A program made the position numbers and the translations under genes. Below are positions 42,471-53,126 of a stretch of 64,000 bases of DNA, in pieces. The notes below the pieces were generated by a model, which worked only from the letters and a program-made list of their open reading frames with translations, did not search any database and was not told the DNA's origin. The stretch spans positions 31,796,501 through 31,860,500 of the forward strand of contig CM060895.1 of the NCBI GenBank assembly GCA_030762935.1. Reading direction: 5' to 3'. Source of the DNA: Hymenopus coronatus (taxonomy: Eukaryota > Arthropoda > Insecta > Mantodea > Hymenopodidae). Numbering within the stretch: the stretch's first letter is position 1; the number at the start of each line of letters is the position of its first letter.

Positions 42471-43179
42471 TTTTAACTTTCTCTAGCCCCATATGAACAA
42501 TGTACATAGGAAGTATTGTATTCCACCCACAAATTCGATACCGAGATTTCACCGGAAATACATGTTTTAGGACCCCCTATATCCAAAAAAAGCATTTTCA
42601 GAAAAAGATCCGTGTCCGTGTGTGTCTGTGAACACGATAACTTGGTATTTAAGTTTAGTATCTTGCAGTATTTTGATTAAAATATCATGTATTAAAGATA
42701 TTTCGTAACAAATAAAATGTATATCTTGACTTTTCTGGGAATAGCCTCTGAAGAGTAATTTATTCTGGATGAATTTTACTGAATTTTGAATTTCTGCTAA
42801 ACCGCAAGAGATGGACAAAAATTTACTACCAAAAAAAATGTAGAGCATGATAAAACACACAATTTATGTTATATACATTTTTTTCATGGAGTTCGTCGTT
42901 TTTTGAGACATTCCTTATTTTTGGTTTCTGCTATGAAAAACATATTTGTCAACTGCTGTCCATACAAACAAAGGAATTTCAGTGACATAGCAACCAGCTT
43001 TTGATTATCACTTATACCTATGGTACTCCTTTATTTCACCTCTACTTACAAGGAAGCAAGTAATATGGATATTTCTGCTAATGTTTTACTGATTAGCATG
43101 GAGTAAATAGAAGTATAAGCTTTTTAAGAATAATTTATTGCAGGGATATAGAGAAAGTCATGTGAATGGACACATCGGA
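42471..43179 (-). repeat. R860 copy, mosaic of subfamilies, first of a tandem pair
   Basis: End B is b-type (CTCTAGCCCCATATGAAC), whereas the end-A half is a-type (CTACTTACAAGGAAGCAAG, AATGGACACATCGGA). A large internal segment is missing: AGTATCTTGCAG jumps to TATTTTGATTAAAATATC. The next copy follows without a gap. Confidence 0.93.
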
Positions 43180-44075
43180 TTTTTACATTCTCTAGCCCCA
43201 TATGTACAATGTACATAGGGGTAGAGAAGTATTGTATTCCACCCAAAAATTCGATACCAAGATTTCACCGGAAATACATGTTTTAGGACCCCCTGTATCC
43301 AAAAAAAGCATTTTGAGAAAAAGGTCCGTGTGTGTGTCCGTGTGTCTGTAAACACGATAACTCAAAAACGAAAAGTAGCTAAAATATCAAACTTGGTATT
43401 TAAGTTTAGTATCTTCCAGGGTTGCGACACGAAAATTTTTGAGAAAAATCCCCTCACCCCAAACTACCCTTTACATGGAACGTTTTTCGAAAATTTTGAT
43501 TTTCTTAAAAATGGCTCTAACGATTTTGATTAAAGTATCATATATTAAAGATATTTACCTAACAAATAAAATGTATATCTTGAATTTTATGGGAATAGCT
43601 TCTGAAGACCTGTTTATTCCGGATGAATTTTGCTTAATTTGGCATAAGTAGTAAACTGTAAGAGATAGACAAAAACTTACTATACAAAACATTTAGGCTT
43701 GTTAAAATACACAAGTTATGTCATATACATTTTTCTCGTGGAGCTTACCGTTTTCGAGGTATTCATTGTTATTAGTTTCAGTTGTGAAGTACTTATACTT
43801 TTCTCAGACGGGAGTGTCCGTTTTTCTTTTGTTCTATTCCTGGCCAAGAAAAGAAGCGATTTGTAATGACAATCGCATAACGACAGCTTTTAAAACATTT
43901 GACTATTGATTTAGCCTAGTGTATTCCCTTATTTTCTTCCTACTTATACGGAATTAAATAATAAGAACATTGTGCTAATGGGCACTACGATTAGCAAGAT
44001 GCAGAAAGAAGAATAATCTTATGTATGAAGTTTGTAGAACAGCTAGAGAAAGTCATGTGAGTGTAACACATCAGA
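43180..44075 (-). repeat. R860 copy, complete, subfamily b, second of a tandem pair
   Basis: TTTTTACATTCTCTAGCCCC with hairpin 43190-43226 (CCCCATATGTACA / TGTACATAGGGG), to GTGAGTGTAACACATCAGA. Best reference for subfamily b, together with 57110-58000. Confidence 0.97.
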
Positions 44076-44254
44076 TTTTTGTGGTGCGCAACTGTAACCT
44101 TTTTTCAGACCTCTTGAGAGTTTGGAACAGATGTTTTGAAATGTATGTATTTATTTACTGTCTGCAATTGGGTACTGCCCAGTGGCAGAGTTAAATATGC
44201 AAAGTTCACTTACAATAATAATCTTACAGTTAATAATAGTGATACAAATTAATA
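44076..44254 (-). other. Possible LINE 3' end
   Basis: TGTATTTATTTACTGTCTGC, AATTGGGTACTGCCCAGTGGCAG and ACAATAATAATC resemble the inverted 3' end of arthropod LINEs. No reading frame remains. Confidence 0.3.
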
Positions 44255-44480
44255 ATGCGAGGGCGGTTTTTTTTCAACCTCCGATAGCTTATAAAAAAAG
44301 GACAAGTTCATAGAAAACTATTATTTTATTACTAAAGATTTTATACACTTTTCAACATAATCACCGTATAGATTGAGACATTTATCGTACCTGTGCACAA
44401 GCTTTGCAGTACCCGCTTCAAAAAATGTTGCCGCCAATGATTTCAAATGAGCATTGACGTTGTTTTGAAGATCTCGTACA
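44255..44480 (-). pseudogene. Mariner M4, C-terminal transposase fragment and end
   Basis: The minus strand encodes DLQNNVNAHLKSLAATFFEAG, then LVHRYDKCLNLYGDYVEK, the conserved mariner tail (l..RydKCl...GdYvEK), with a stop at 44321-44323. The 3' UTR ends in GGTTGAAAAAAAACCGCCC, presumably the terminal inverted repeat, beside TA at 44253-44254. Catalytic residues and the other end are absent. The terminal sequence differs from M1 and M2, so this is another family. Confidence 0.78.
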
Positions 44481-44956
44481 TGTCATAAATTGTGTGTTTT
44501 AACGTGATCTACATTTATTGTGAAGCAAGATTTTATCTCTGTCTCTCTCCCTCTCTTTCTCTCTCTCTCTTACGGTTTAACATTCACACAAAATTCAGCA
44601 AAATTCATTCAGAATAAAGAGGTCTTTTGTAGCTGTTCCCAGAAAATTCAAGATTTTCATTTTGTTTGTTATACAAATATATTTAATATACGTATTTTAA
44701 TCAAAATCGTTAATGCCATTTTTAGAAAATCAAAATGTTCGTAATTATTTTCCATGTAAAGGGTAGTTTGCGATGGGGAAATTTCTTGAAAATCTTCGTG
44801 TCGCATCCTTGAAAGATACTGAACTTAAATACCAAGTTTGGAATTCAACGGTTTTTTCGTTTTTGAGCTATGCTGTCCAGGCACACACACATTTGGTGGA
44901 ATGCAATACCTTATCTATATACACTATGTACATAGTACGTGTAGATAAAGTAAAAA
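44481..44956 (+). repeat. R860 copy, end A missing, internal deletion
   Basis: CATAAATTGTGTGTTTTAACG, a (TC)n expansion at 44538-44570, then a deletion joining the CA tract (CAGGCACACACACA) to TTTGGTGGAATGCAATACC. It ends with the palindrome and AAAGTAAAAA. Confidence 0.9.
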
Positions 44957-45095
44957 GGCGCTTTAGGACAAGATCTGTGTATGAGTGTGTGACCTCCACT
45001 TCTGGAAATTTCTTGCTATATCGACAGCAATAAAAGAGGGCAATCTGGCCCAAATATTTCAGTTTTAGACTAGAGGGCGCAATTACACGAGAGAG

Positions 45096-45147
<52 letters not shown>

Positions 45148-45675
45148 CAGTCAATTGTTTACGCATCAGATTACGAGATAAAAATTATACTACAAAATTT
45201 GATTATTTTGGTAGGATAGGTTTTTTTTTTTTTTTTTTTTTTAGAAACGTGAGGTTTGTGTTGAAACATGGGCATGACCGGCCTAGGAGGTGGGTCATCC
45301 AATGCTGGAAAACCCTTTCACAGTCATCTTTCACTGTCTATTATTCTCTCAGTATCTTTTGCAATTATGTTGATACCAGTTGTAATTTATTCTTTTTTCT
45401 TTTGCAATGAAATATGAAAATGTGCTGACATCCTTAACCGCCCTTGCTTCGCTGGTTTTCGTATTGTTCCAAGCGTGTGTTCGAAAACAATGGAAACCTT
45501 TGCAATCAGAGGCTGAGATTGAGCAGTTAAGGGTTGCCAAACACCGTGTGGAACAAGTTGGTATCTCTTTCTATTTACAATGTTTGAAGTTAAAGCAAAT
45601 TCACTAAACCTCACCCCTCGGATACCGATCCAACACACCCCTTACATCGGCGGAATAAAGACTGTCTCTAATCAG
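44957..45675. other. Unique DNA with (GA)n and T-run
   Basis: Contains a (GA)n microsatellite at 45100-45142 and T22 at 45221-45242. The + frame 45407-45607 (66 codons, CVRKQWKPLQSEAEIEQLR) looks protein-like but is unknown to me. Confidence 0.35.
45100..45142. repeat. (GA)n microsatellite
   Basis: Pure GA dinucleotide run, not part of R860. Confidence 0.97.
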
Positions 45676-46451
45676 TTTTTACTTTCTCTTCACGTACTAT
45701 ACACATAGTAAGTAGAGATGTATTGTATTTCACCCAAAATTCGATTCGAGGTTTCACCGGAAATACATACGTATATTGAGGTCTCACGAATCCAAAAAAA
45801 GGCATGTGTCTATGAACACGATAAATCAAAAAAGAAAACTCAGTTAAATGCCAAACTTGATATTTAAGTTTAGTATCTTGCAAGAACGCAGCATGCAAAT
45901 TATCAGGAAAATCTCCCCACTCCAACTATCCTTTACATGGAACTTTTTTCGAACATTTTGCGTTTCTAAAAATGGCTCTAACGATTTTGATTAAAATATC
46001 GTATATTAAAGATATTTACATGGCAAATAAAATGTATATTTTGAATTTTCTGTGAATAGCCTCTGAAGACTACTTTATTCTCGGTCAATTTTACGGAATT
46101 TTGCATAACTGCTAAACCGTAAGAAATGGACAAAAACTTACCACACAACAAATGTAGAACACCTTAAAACACACAATTTATGTTATATACATTTTTTTTC
46201 AGCTATAAAGACTTATACTTTTCTCATGCGGGACTTTGTGAACTCGTGCCCATACAAACAAAGGAACTGCAGTCGCAGAGCAACCAGTTTTTGACTATCA
46301 CTTTAACCTATGGTACCCCCTTATTTCGCTTCTACTAACAAGGAAGCAAGTAATAAGACTATTTCTGCTAATTTTTACTCCATTAGATGAAGTAAATTGA
46401 ATAATTTGTTGCAGAGATATAGAGAAAGTCACGTGAATGGAACACATCAGA
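45676..46451 (-). repeat. R860 copy, complete, subfamily a
   Basis: TTTTTACTTTCTCTTCACG to AATGGAACACATCAGA. The CA tract is almost lost (GGCATGTGTCTATGAACACG). Several deletions occur near end A. Confidence 0.95.
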
Positions 46452-46869
46452 TTTTTGGGAGTAGCTTCTGAAGACTTCTTCATTCTGAATGATTTTAATA
46501 TAACTGGTAAACCATAAAAATTAGACAGAAACTCAGTACACAAAAATATATATCTCGTTAAGGCAAATTGGTTTCAATTTTAAACTATTTAAACATAAGG
46601 GGAAGTCATCTTTCGGTTCATATCTATTTTGTTTTCCTTCTGGTCTCGCAAAGAGACCAGACTTCATAGAGCGTTCAGCTTTTAAAATATTTGAATAACG
46701 CCTTTGCCTAAAGTAGGTCCTTATTTTCTTTCTACTTACAAGAAATTTAGTAATAAAACAATTGCTGCTAATATGTATCTCAGCATGATGTAGATAGAAA
46801 AATAATATATTCAGGAATAGTTTGTGTGCAGAAAAGATAGAGATAGTGATGTAAATGGTCCACATTAGA
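46452..46869 (-). repeat. R860 piece joined after a complete copy
   Basis: Starts mid-element (GGGAGTAGCTTCTGAAGAC) directly after CATCAGATTTTT and ends GGTCCACATTAGA. Diverged (c-like) and so not simply a duplicate of its neighbour. Confidence 0.85.
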
Positions 46870-47431
46870 TTTCAGGTAATATCGATTTTTGTTACAATAC
46901 TCAATTTATAATGAAATGCTTATTATCTTTATTTTTGCCTTTATACACTGTGTATCAAAGTACCTAGATAATTAACATTAAATGCAATAATTAAGGTCAG
47001 CAGTTCTTCACCAAAATTTGAGTGTAGAGTTTTTGCCTCATGATTGGCTACTTCATAATGCGTAGTGGACACAAATCATTGCACTCACCGTTCTACACGG
47101 GGTCCTGTCACCTGCAGGCGACGTGGAGAGCCAAGGGCAGGAAGAGCCAAGCCCATGCGGGGGGTCTCGGGGACAAACACCCCACATTCCCATGGTGTAC
47201 TGCCGCTGGCAGCTCCCCTGCAAAACACACAATCAAATCTTATCAACCCTGGTTTTAAACAATGTTTTCAACTTTTACACTTTTGAAAGCAAATCGAACA
47301 ATTGTAGTAGCATCCGTATTGTATTTCTAATTGAATTATTCAGTTCAGAAAGGGGATTAAGTAAGAAAATCTTACATCTGAGATTTTAAAAATTATTTTC
47401 TTCTAGCAATAATGGGGCTGTCATATAAATA
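46870..47431. other. Unique DNA, GC-rich patch
   Basis: 47085-47225 is GC-rich (GGGGTCCTGTCACCTGCAGG, CATGCGGGGGGTCTCGGGG) with three overlapping short frames and no recognisable product. Confidence 0.35.
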
Positions 47432-47524
47432 CAAGAACCATTCAATAACTAACCGTAAAGGTTGTATAAAAATACAAAACTTCGACAAAGCGTGTGTCTC
47501 TTTATTATGTTTTGTGAGAACAAG

Positions 47525-48290
47525 ATGGCGACACCCTTACAGGTTTGCACCAGCGTGGAGCAACGAAGATTTTTGTGAGCAGAAGGGTTGAAACTGTTCA
47601 AGTCGAACACAAATGTGGACAGATAAGTTCAAACGAGGAGTTCCAAAACCAAAGTTCGTTCGAATTGATAGAAATGCTGTATTGGGACAGTATGCCGAGA
47701 AGTGAAAATATAAAACAGTGTGACGTAAGCAACAATTTTGAGGAAGCGGCGTGGCTTGATATCCAGTGGCATGACAACACGAGGCCACACATTAACTCCA
47801 TGGCACGACAGCTCACGGAGAACCTTGGCCTACCACCCGGCCGCTGCGTCCCCCATCTCGGTCCATTACAGACGTCATGGATGGGGTGCAGAATTGGAGG
47901 GTGAGATGTGGTCACGGTTAATGCGGTTCTCATGACCTGGAGCCGCTACTTCTCCATCAAGTAGCTCCTCACCCCGGGTCAGGTCTCCTAGCGGGGGAAA
48001 AATCCCCACGCCGGTACTGGGGATTGAACCCAGGTTTCCCGCTTGCTGAGTAGCTGCGCTACCACCTCGCTAAGGAGACGACCGAGGCCACACATAGCTA
48101 GAGTTAATTAGATACCATCAAAGACCTGAAGTTCGTCTGCTTGCTCCACCGTATTCTCCGGATCTGGGACCTTGAGATTGTCAAATTTTAACCCATTGAA
48201 ATAAGCTCTTAGTGGCTCAAGACACGCATGTAATGAGCACGCCCCAAGAATTCTTTTCACGTGGAATTGAAAAATAAGTTTGTTCAAAAA
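47525..48290 (+). pseudogene. Mariner M2 transposase remnants
   Basis: The start MATPLQVCTSVEQR (47525) matches the N-terminus of a known mariner type. Soon after, a stop and frameshifts follow, and most of the DNA-binding and first catalytic region is deleted. HDNTRPH (about 47769-47789), with the second catalytic aspartate, is split by the SINE. After the SINE come ARVN, DTIKDLKF and APPYSPDLGP (about 48145), just before the third aspartate position, then PQEFFSRGIEK near the C-terminus. Multiple stops make it non-functional. Confidence 0.82.
47793..48082 (-). mobile_element. SINE S3 inserted in mariner M2
   Basis: Flanked by the 13-bp direct repeat CGAGGCCACACAT (47780-47792 and 48083-48095), which is the transposase codon stretch TRPHI. 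On the minus strand: GGTCGTCTCCTTAGCGAGG head, TAGCGAGGTGGTAGCGC A-box, GGGTTCAATCCCC B-box, CCGGCGTGGGGATTTTTCCC, and a 3' end near CTGTCGTGCCATGGAG. Complete reference copy for S3. Confidence 0.9.
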
Positions 48291-48349
48291 ATGACTGGTG
48301 TATTCCATTCTCGTAATAAAAAAAAAAAAAAAAGTAAACAATATATATA

Positions 48350-49091
48350 CGAGATACGTCCAGAAAGTAAGCTCCGTTTCAATTTATCTCCGCTGCAGCA
48401 CTGCGTTCGCAGTTCCGCACATACGCGGTAGACGCTCTGTATCAAGGAGAAGAAACTTGCGCCATTTTGAGATCGCTGTCAGCCACATACGCTTTGTTGT
48501 GCTTGTTTACAATGTCGGTGTTGATTGAAAATCCCGCCGCTTGTGAAATCATATCTATGATTCGTTTTCTGAATGGTAGGAAAGTGAAACCAATTGAAAT
48601 TTATCGACAAATTTGCGAAGTTTACGGACAAAATGCGATGAGTGATTCAATGGTGAGAAGATGGGTCCGACAGTTCAATGAAGGACGTAGTGAAGTGCAC
48701 GACTACGGACGACCACACACTGCAAATGTGACGAAAAACCTCCTACAGGGATTTGGCTGGGACGTGTTTGACCATCCTCCGTACAGCCCTGACCTCGCTC
48801 CTAGCGACTTTCATCTGTTCTTACATCTCAAGTCTTTCCTTGGCAGTCAACACTTCAACAATGACAAAGAGCTGAAAGAAAATGTTTCCAACTTTTTGAA
48901 GACATAGGCGGCAAACTTCTATGAAGAAGGTATACAAAAACTTGTGCCACGCTATGACAAATGCCTGCAAAATTTCGGGAGTTATGTGGAAAAATAGTTT
49001 AAGAGTTGTAGAATTTTGAGCAATAAATAATTATTCTGTATCATAATTTAGTTTTATTACCAAACGGAACTTACTTTCTGGACGTACCTCG
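48350..49091 (+). mobile_element. Mariner M1, internally deleted copy 2, nested in M2
   Basis: 742 bp with ends CGAGATACGTCCAGAAAGTA and (inverted) CGAGGTACGTCCAGAAAGTA, TA on both sides (48348-48349, 49092-49093). Same family as 4851-5572 but with a different internal deletion. It sits within the right part of M2, which continues as TTTTTCCGGTTATTTATTG. Confidence 0.92.
48512..48907 (+). pseudogene. Mariner M1 transposase, deletion retains D34D part
   Basis: MSVLIENPAACE to NEGRSEV is the N-terminal DNA-binding part. A deletion then joins to HDYGRPHTANVTKN...FDHPPYSPDLAPSD. The aspartates of HD and APSD are separated by 34 residues, the mariner D34D signature. The first catalytic aspartate is deleted. 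It continues to FNNDKELKENVSNFLKT and a stop. About 132 codons remain of a usual ~345, so it is catalytically dead. Confidence 0.9.
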
Positions 49092-49123
49092 TATTTTTCC
49101 GGTTATTTATTGAATGACCCTTG

Positions 49124-49891
49124 TATTTTAGTAGTAGGTTTATAAATAGTGAAGCATTATAAAGCATATTAGATATCCAATTTCTCAAACAGTTTTCTTA
49201 TTTGTGGTTATTGAACCATAATTTATTTTATTTCTGCGATGACTTGTCAAAAGGAATGACAAAATTAATTTAAAACAAACTGAAAAATTAATATTTGAAA
49301 ACAAATGAAAAGCCATCAATTACAATTTATATAGTAATTATAATTACTTCCACCATTTAATTACTTTATGCATTGCAATCATCACTACTACTACATAAAT
49401 GTCCCAAATATTTTGCTAATATTTTCGTGTTATTTTGATTTAAGGCTCGCTTGAAGACTAATTCACAACGACAGTATATATAAATTAGGCCAAAAATATA
49501 CCGATTATTTAAAAATACATTTTTTAGTACAGAGTTATTTGTTTAGTTTTTACAGTAGTTTTGTTGTTAAATATAAGAATGCATATCCTGTGTTGATTTC
49601 TTGTTAAAGGATAACCAGTTCATTATCTCTTCAGTAAAAGGAAGATTGTTCACGTGGGATATTATTTTCTTACATTTTGATTTCTTTGAGATTTTTCTAT
49701 ATCAATGGTAACTATACAATTAAGTATTTTTTCTGCGACCGAACGTAAATGAGTAGTTTACGAGCTGATTTCAGATCGCAAACTTGATTTTTATGGAATC
49801 CACGCGTAAAGTAATTTTGTTCCAACTTTACACTCGCCAAAACAATTCACGATATTAGTGTGTGTGTGTTTATATATATATATTCAAAAAA
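49124..49891. other. AT-rich unique DNA
   Basis: No gene or repeat recognised except a TG/TA microsatellite at 49859-49883. Confidence 0.4.
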
Positions 49892-50743
49892 TCTGATGTG
49901 TTCCATTCACATGACTTTCTCTACAATTCTGCAATAAATTATTGTTAAAAAGCTTATGATTCTATTTAATTCCTGCTAATCGAGTAAAAATTAGCAGAAA
50001 TAGTCTTATTACTTGCTTCCTTATAAGTAGAAGCGAAATAAGGGAGTACCATAGGTTAAAGTGAAGGTTTCTATGTGAATGAAGTTCCATTCTTTGTATA
50101 GACACGAATTCACAAAGTCTTGTATGAGAAAAGTACGTTTTTTATAGCTGAAACTAAAAGCAAGGAATATCTAAAAAACAATGAACTCCACGAAAAAGTG
50201 TATGTAACATAAACTGTGTGTTTTAAAGTGCTCTACATTTGTTGTGTGGTAAGTTTTTGTCCATCTCTTACGGTTTAGTAGTTATGCAAAGTTCCGTAAA
50301 ATTGACCCAGAATGCAGTAGTCTTCAGAGGCTATTCCCAGAAAATTCAAAATATACATTTTATTTGTCAGGTAAATGTCTTTAATATACGAGATTTTAAT
50401 CACAATCATTACAGCCATTTTTTAGAAAATCAGAATTTTCTTAAAAAGTTCCATGTAAAGGGTAGTTTGCAGTGGGGGGATTTTTCTCAAAATCTTCGTG
50501 TCGCATCCCTGGAAGATACTAAACTTAAATACCAAGTTTGGTATTTTACCGACTTTTCGTTTTTGAGTTATCGTGTTCACAGACACACGGACACACACAG
50601 GACCTTTTTCTGAAAATACTTTTTTTGGATACAGGGGACCCCAAAACATATATTTCCGGTGAAATCTCGGTATCGAATTTTTTGGTGGAGTGCAATACCT
50701 TCTCTATACACTATCTACATAGTACGTGTAGAGAAAGTAAAAA
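49892..50743 (+). repeat. R860 copy, complete, best reference for subfamily a
   Basis: 852 bp from TCTGATGTGTTCCATTCAC to TACATAGTACGTGTAGAG and AAAGTAAAAA. Order of parts: end-A hairpin ATGTG/CACAT; GCTAATCGAG...TTAGCAG hairpin (about 49975-50000); CTTACGGTTTAG; CAGAGGCTATTCCCAG; AAAGGGTAGTTTG; AAATACCAA..TTGGTATTT palindrome; CACGGACACACACAGGACC tract; TTTCCGGTGAAATCTCGG; terminal palindrome. No protein is encoded. Confidence 0.97.
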
Positions 50744-51142
50744 TGGCAGATTTTGATAATTATGATATCCTTAGAGCTGCAAAAGAAGCGGAATCAAATA
50801 TACTACCTGCCCTAACGCTGCGGAATAAATAATGAACTATAACCCTTAGAGAATGGCCCAAACTCAACCTCAAATTTATTTCATTTTTCGTTGCTTTTCT
50901 TTTATTATCAGAAAATTCTCCTAGAAAGAAATTGTATGGTGCGCGAGGGTAAAGCTTCTCCTTGATCCTCGCGTGGTTGTGAAACGAGACGCAGTCGACA
51001 ATATTCCCGTTAGAATAAAAAACCATAACTTACCCTCTTTACATCATAAATGGCGAATTAAACATTCAAACGAATAACAAAGAATATTTCGGACCTGTTT
51101 TAAAAAGTTGGAAATAAATCGTCTAATTTAACGAGATCTTCA
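50744..51142. other. Unique DNA, no gene recognised
   Basis: The minus frame 50760-51026 (88 codons) is open but unassigned. Nothing else seen. Confidence 0.3.
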
Positions 51143-51450
51143 TTTTTTCTGTCTCTAGTCCGCATGTACAATGCACATAGTGGATAGAGAAGGTGTTGTA
51201 TTCCACCCAAAACTTCGATGTCAAAATTTCACCGGAAATATATGTTTTGGGGTTCCCTGAGTCTGAAAAAAAATTATAAATAAGGTCCGTGTGTGTTTGT
51301 GGACAACATAGCTCAAAAAGTAAAGACTGTTTAACACCAAAGTTGGTATTTAGGTTTGGTATCTTCCAAGGAGGCCACTCGAAGATTTTCAAGAAAATCC
51401 TCCCACCACAAACTATCCTTTACATTTTGATTTTCTTAAAATTAGCTGGA
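51143..51450 (-). repeat. R860 end-B fragment
   Basis: TTTTTTCTGTCTCTAGTCCGC, hairpin ATGTACAATGCACATAGTGG, through the CA tract and GATTTTCAAGAAAATCC to TTTACATTTTGATTTTC. The end-A half is missing. Confidence 0.88.
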
Positions 51451-51497
51451 TACAGGATTAAGTGTGTTATTCATTTTACATATACAGAAGTTTTGTA

Positions 51498-51585
51498 ATC
51501 TATACCGGTGAAAACTCGGTGTCGAATGTTTGGGTGGAATGAAATAATGTCTCTACTTATGTAAGCAGTATAGAATGTAAAACAA
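51498..51585 (+). repeat. R860 end-B scrap
   Basis: ACCGGTGAAAACTCGGTGTCG, TTTGGGTGGAATG and a broken palindrome ending TAGAATGTAAAAC. Confidence 0.75.
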
Positions 51586-52274
51586 AGACAAATAATGACT
51601 GTATATGAGTTAATAGGTAGTTCATCAGTTTGCTTTGCTTGATTGAAATTGTCATTGTAACTGGAATTTAATATCCCGTGTGCTTTGTTTACACCTTTAC
51701 CGTGACAGGCAACACGAAGCTTTGAAGGGTTGGATGAAAACGTAGCGCATCCCGTTTCATTACGTTAACTCATTAACGACACGACTTGGTTTTCACGTTC
51801 CATAAATCTGGTTGGCTTATTACTGTGCTGAACATGAAAGGCCTGCTGCCCTGGGGGCCTAGCACCGCTACTGCAAAGCTAAACTAGTTTTTACCACCCT
51901 CCCTACACGTTTTAGTATATTCATTCCTGCTGAATACCGTGCTGAAGTCTGTTTAAACATGAGGATGGGGAGTCATGTTTGTTGTGATATGTTCAGATGA
52001 GGGGGGGGGGGTACGATTGGAGTAAAGGGAAACCACCTGGAAATATAGCTGGGACCTAACCACATCCTGGGATAGGGCGTTAATCTCCAGCCCCCTTGCT
52101 TTCTGTGCATCTGTTGCTGTTAGCAGCAGGTGGAATTAATCAACGACAGTTCATCAGAAAAACATTTTTGGTGTGCTTTCCTAACTTACTCACGCTCATG
52201 TATCGATGTTGGGCGGGTTGTGGCGAAGCTAATAGACATGACCAACGATGGTATACTCAAAAGACATTAAAACA
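51586..52274. other. Unique DNA, no gene recognised
   Basis: G9 run at 52003-52011. The + frame 52096-52332 runs into R860 and is not called. Confidence 0.35.
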
Positions 52275-53126
52275 TCTGGTGTGTTCTATTTGCATGAACT
52301 TTCTCTACATCTCTGCAGCAAATTATTGTTAAAAAGCTTATGCTTCTATTTATTTCATCTTAATCGACAAAAAATTAGTAGAAATAGTGTTATTACTTGC
52401 TCTTTTTGTAAGTAGAAGCGAAATAAGGGAGTACTATACGTTAAAGTGATACTAAAAAGCTGGTTGCTATGTGACTGAAGTTCCTTTGTTTGAATGGGTA
52501 CGAGTTGACGAAAGTTGAGTTTTTCAAAAACAAGGAATATCTCAAATACGATCAACTCCAGATAATATATTATATATATATATATAATTGAGTGTTTTAA
52601 CGTGCTCTACATTTTTTGTGTGGTAAGTTTTTGTTCATCTCTTACAGTTTAGTAGTTACGCAAATTTCTGTAAAATTCATCCAGAATAAAGTAGTCTTCA
52701 GAGGCTATTCCTAGAAAATTCAAGATATACATTTTGTTTGTCAGGTAATGTCTTTAATAGTATACGATATTTTAATCGAAATTGTTAGAGCCATTTTTAA
52801 GAAAATCAAAAATTTCGAAAAAAAATCCATGTAAAGGGTACTTTGGGGAAGGGGGATTTTTCTCAAAATCTTCATGTCGCATCCCTGGAAGATACTAAAC
52901 TTAGATACCAAGTTTGGTATTTTACAAATTTTTCGTTTTTGAGTTATCGTGTTGAAAGTCACACGGACACACGGAACTTTTTCTGATTTTTTTTTTGTTT
53001 TTTTTGGGGGGGATACAGGGACCCTAAAACATATATTTCCGGTGAAATCTCGGTATCGAATTTTTGGGTGGAGTGCAATACCTTCTCTATACACTATGTA
53101 CATAGTACGTGTAGAGAAAGTAAAAA
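52275..53126 (+). repeat. R860 copy, complete, subfamily a
   Basis: TCTGGTGTGTTCTATTTGC to TACATAGTACGTGTAGAG and AAAGTAAAAA. A (TA)n run replaces the CGAAAAAAATGTATATAAC segment (52565-52588). The CA tract is reduced and followed by a T-rich expansion (52985-53004). Confidence 0.96.

Larger units (their letters stand above)
47432..49123 (+). mobile_element. Mariner M2, decayed, containing two nested insertions
   Basis: The left end CAAGAACCATTCAATAACTA and the right end, read inverted, CAAGGGTCATTCAATAAATA are a mariner terminal pair, flanked by TA at 47430-47431 and 49124-49125. Between them are transposase remnants, a SINE S3 (47793-48082) and an M1 element (48350-49091). Without these two insertions about 660 bp of M2 remain, half of a normal mariner. 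Confidence 0.85.

Noticed and set aside
45407..45607. 66-codon ORF as host gene
   Set aside because: Short, no recognised domain, no splice or polyadenylation context beyond chance.
47598..47933. 111-codon minus ORF
   Set aside because: Antisense of mariner M2 and SINE S3.
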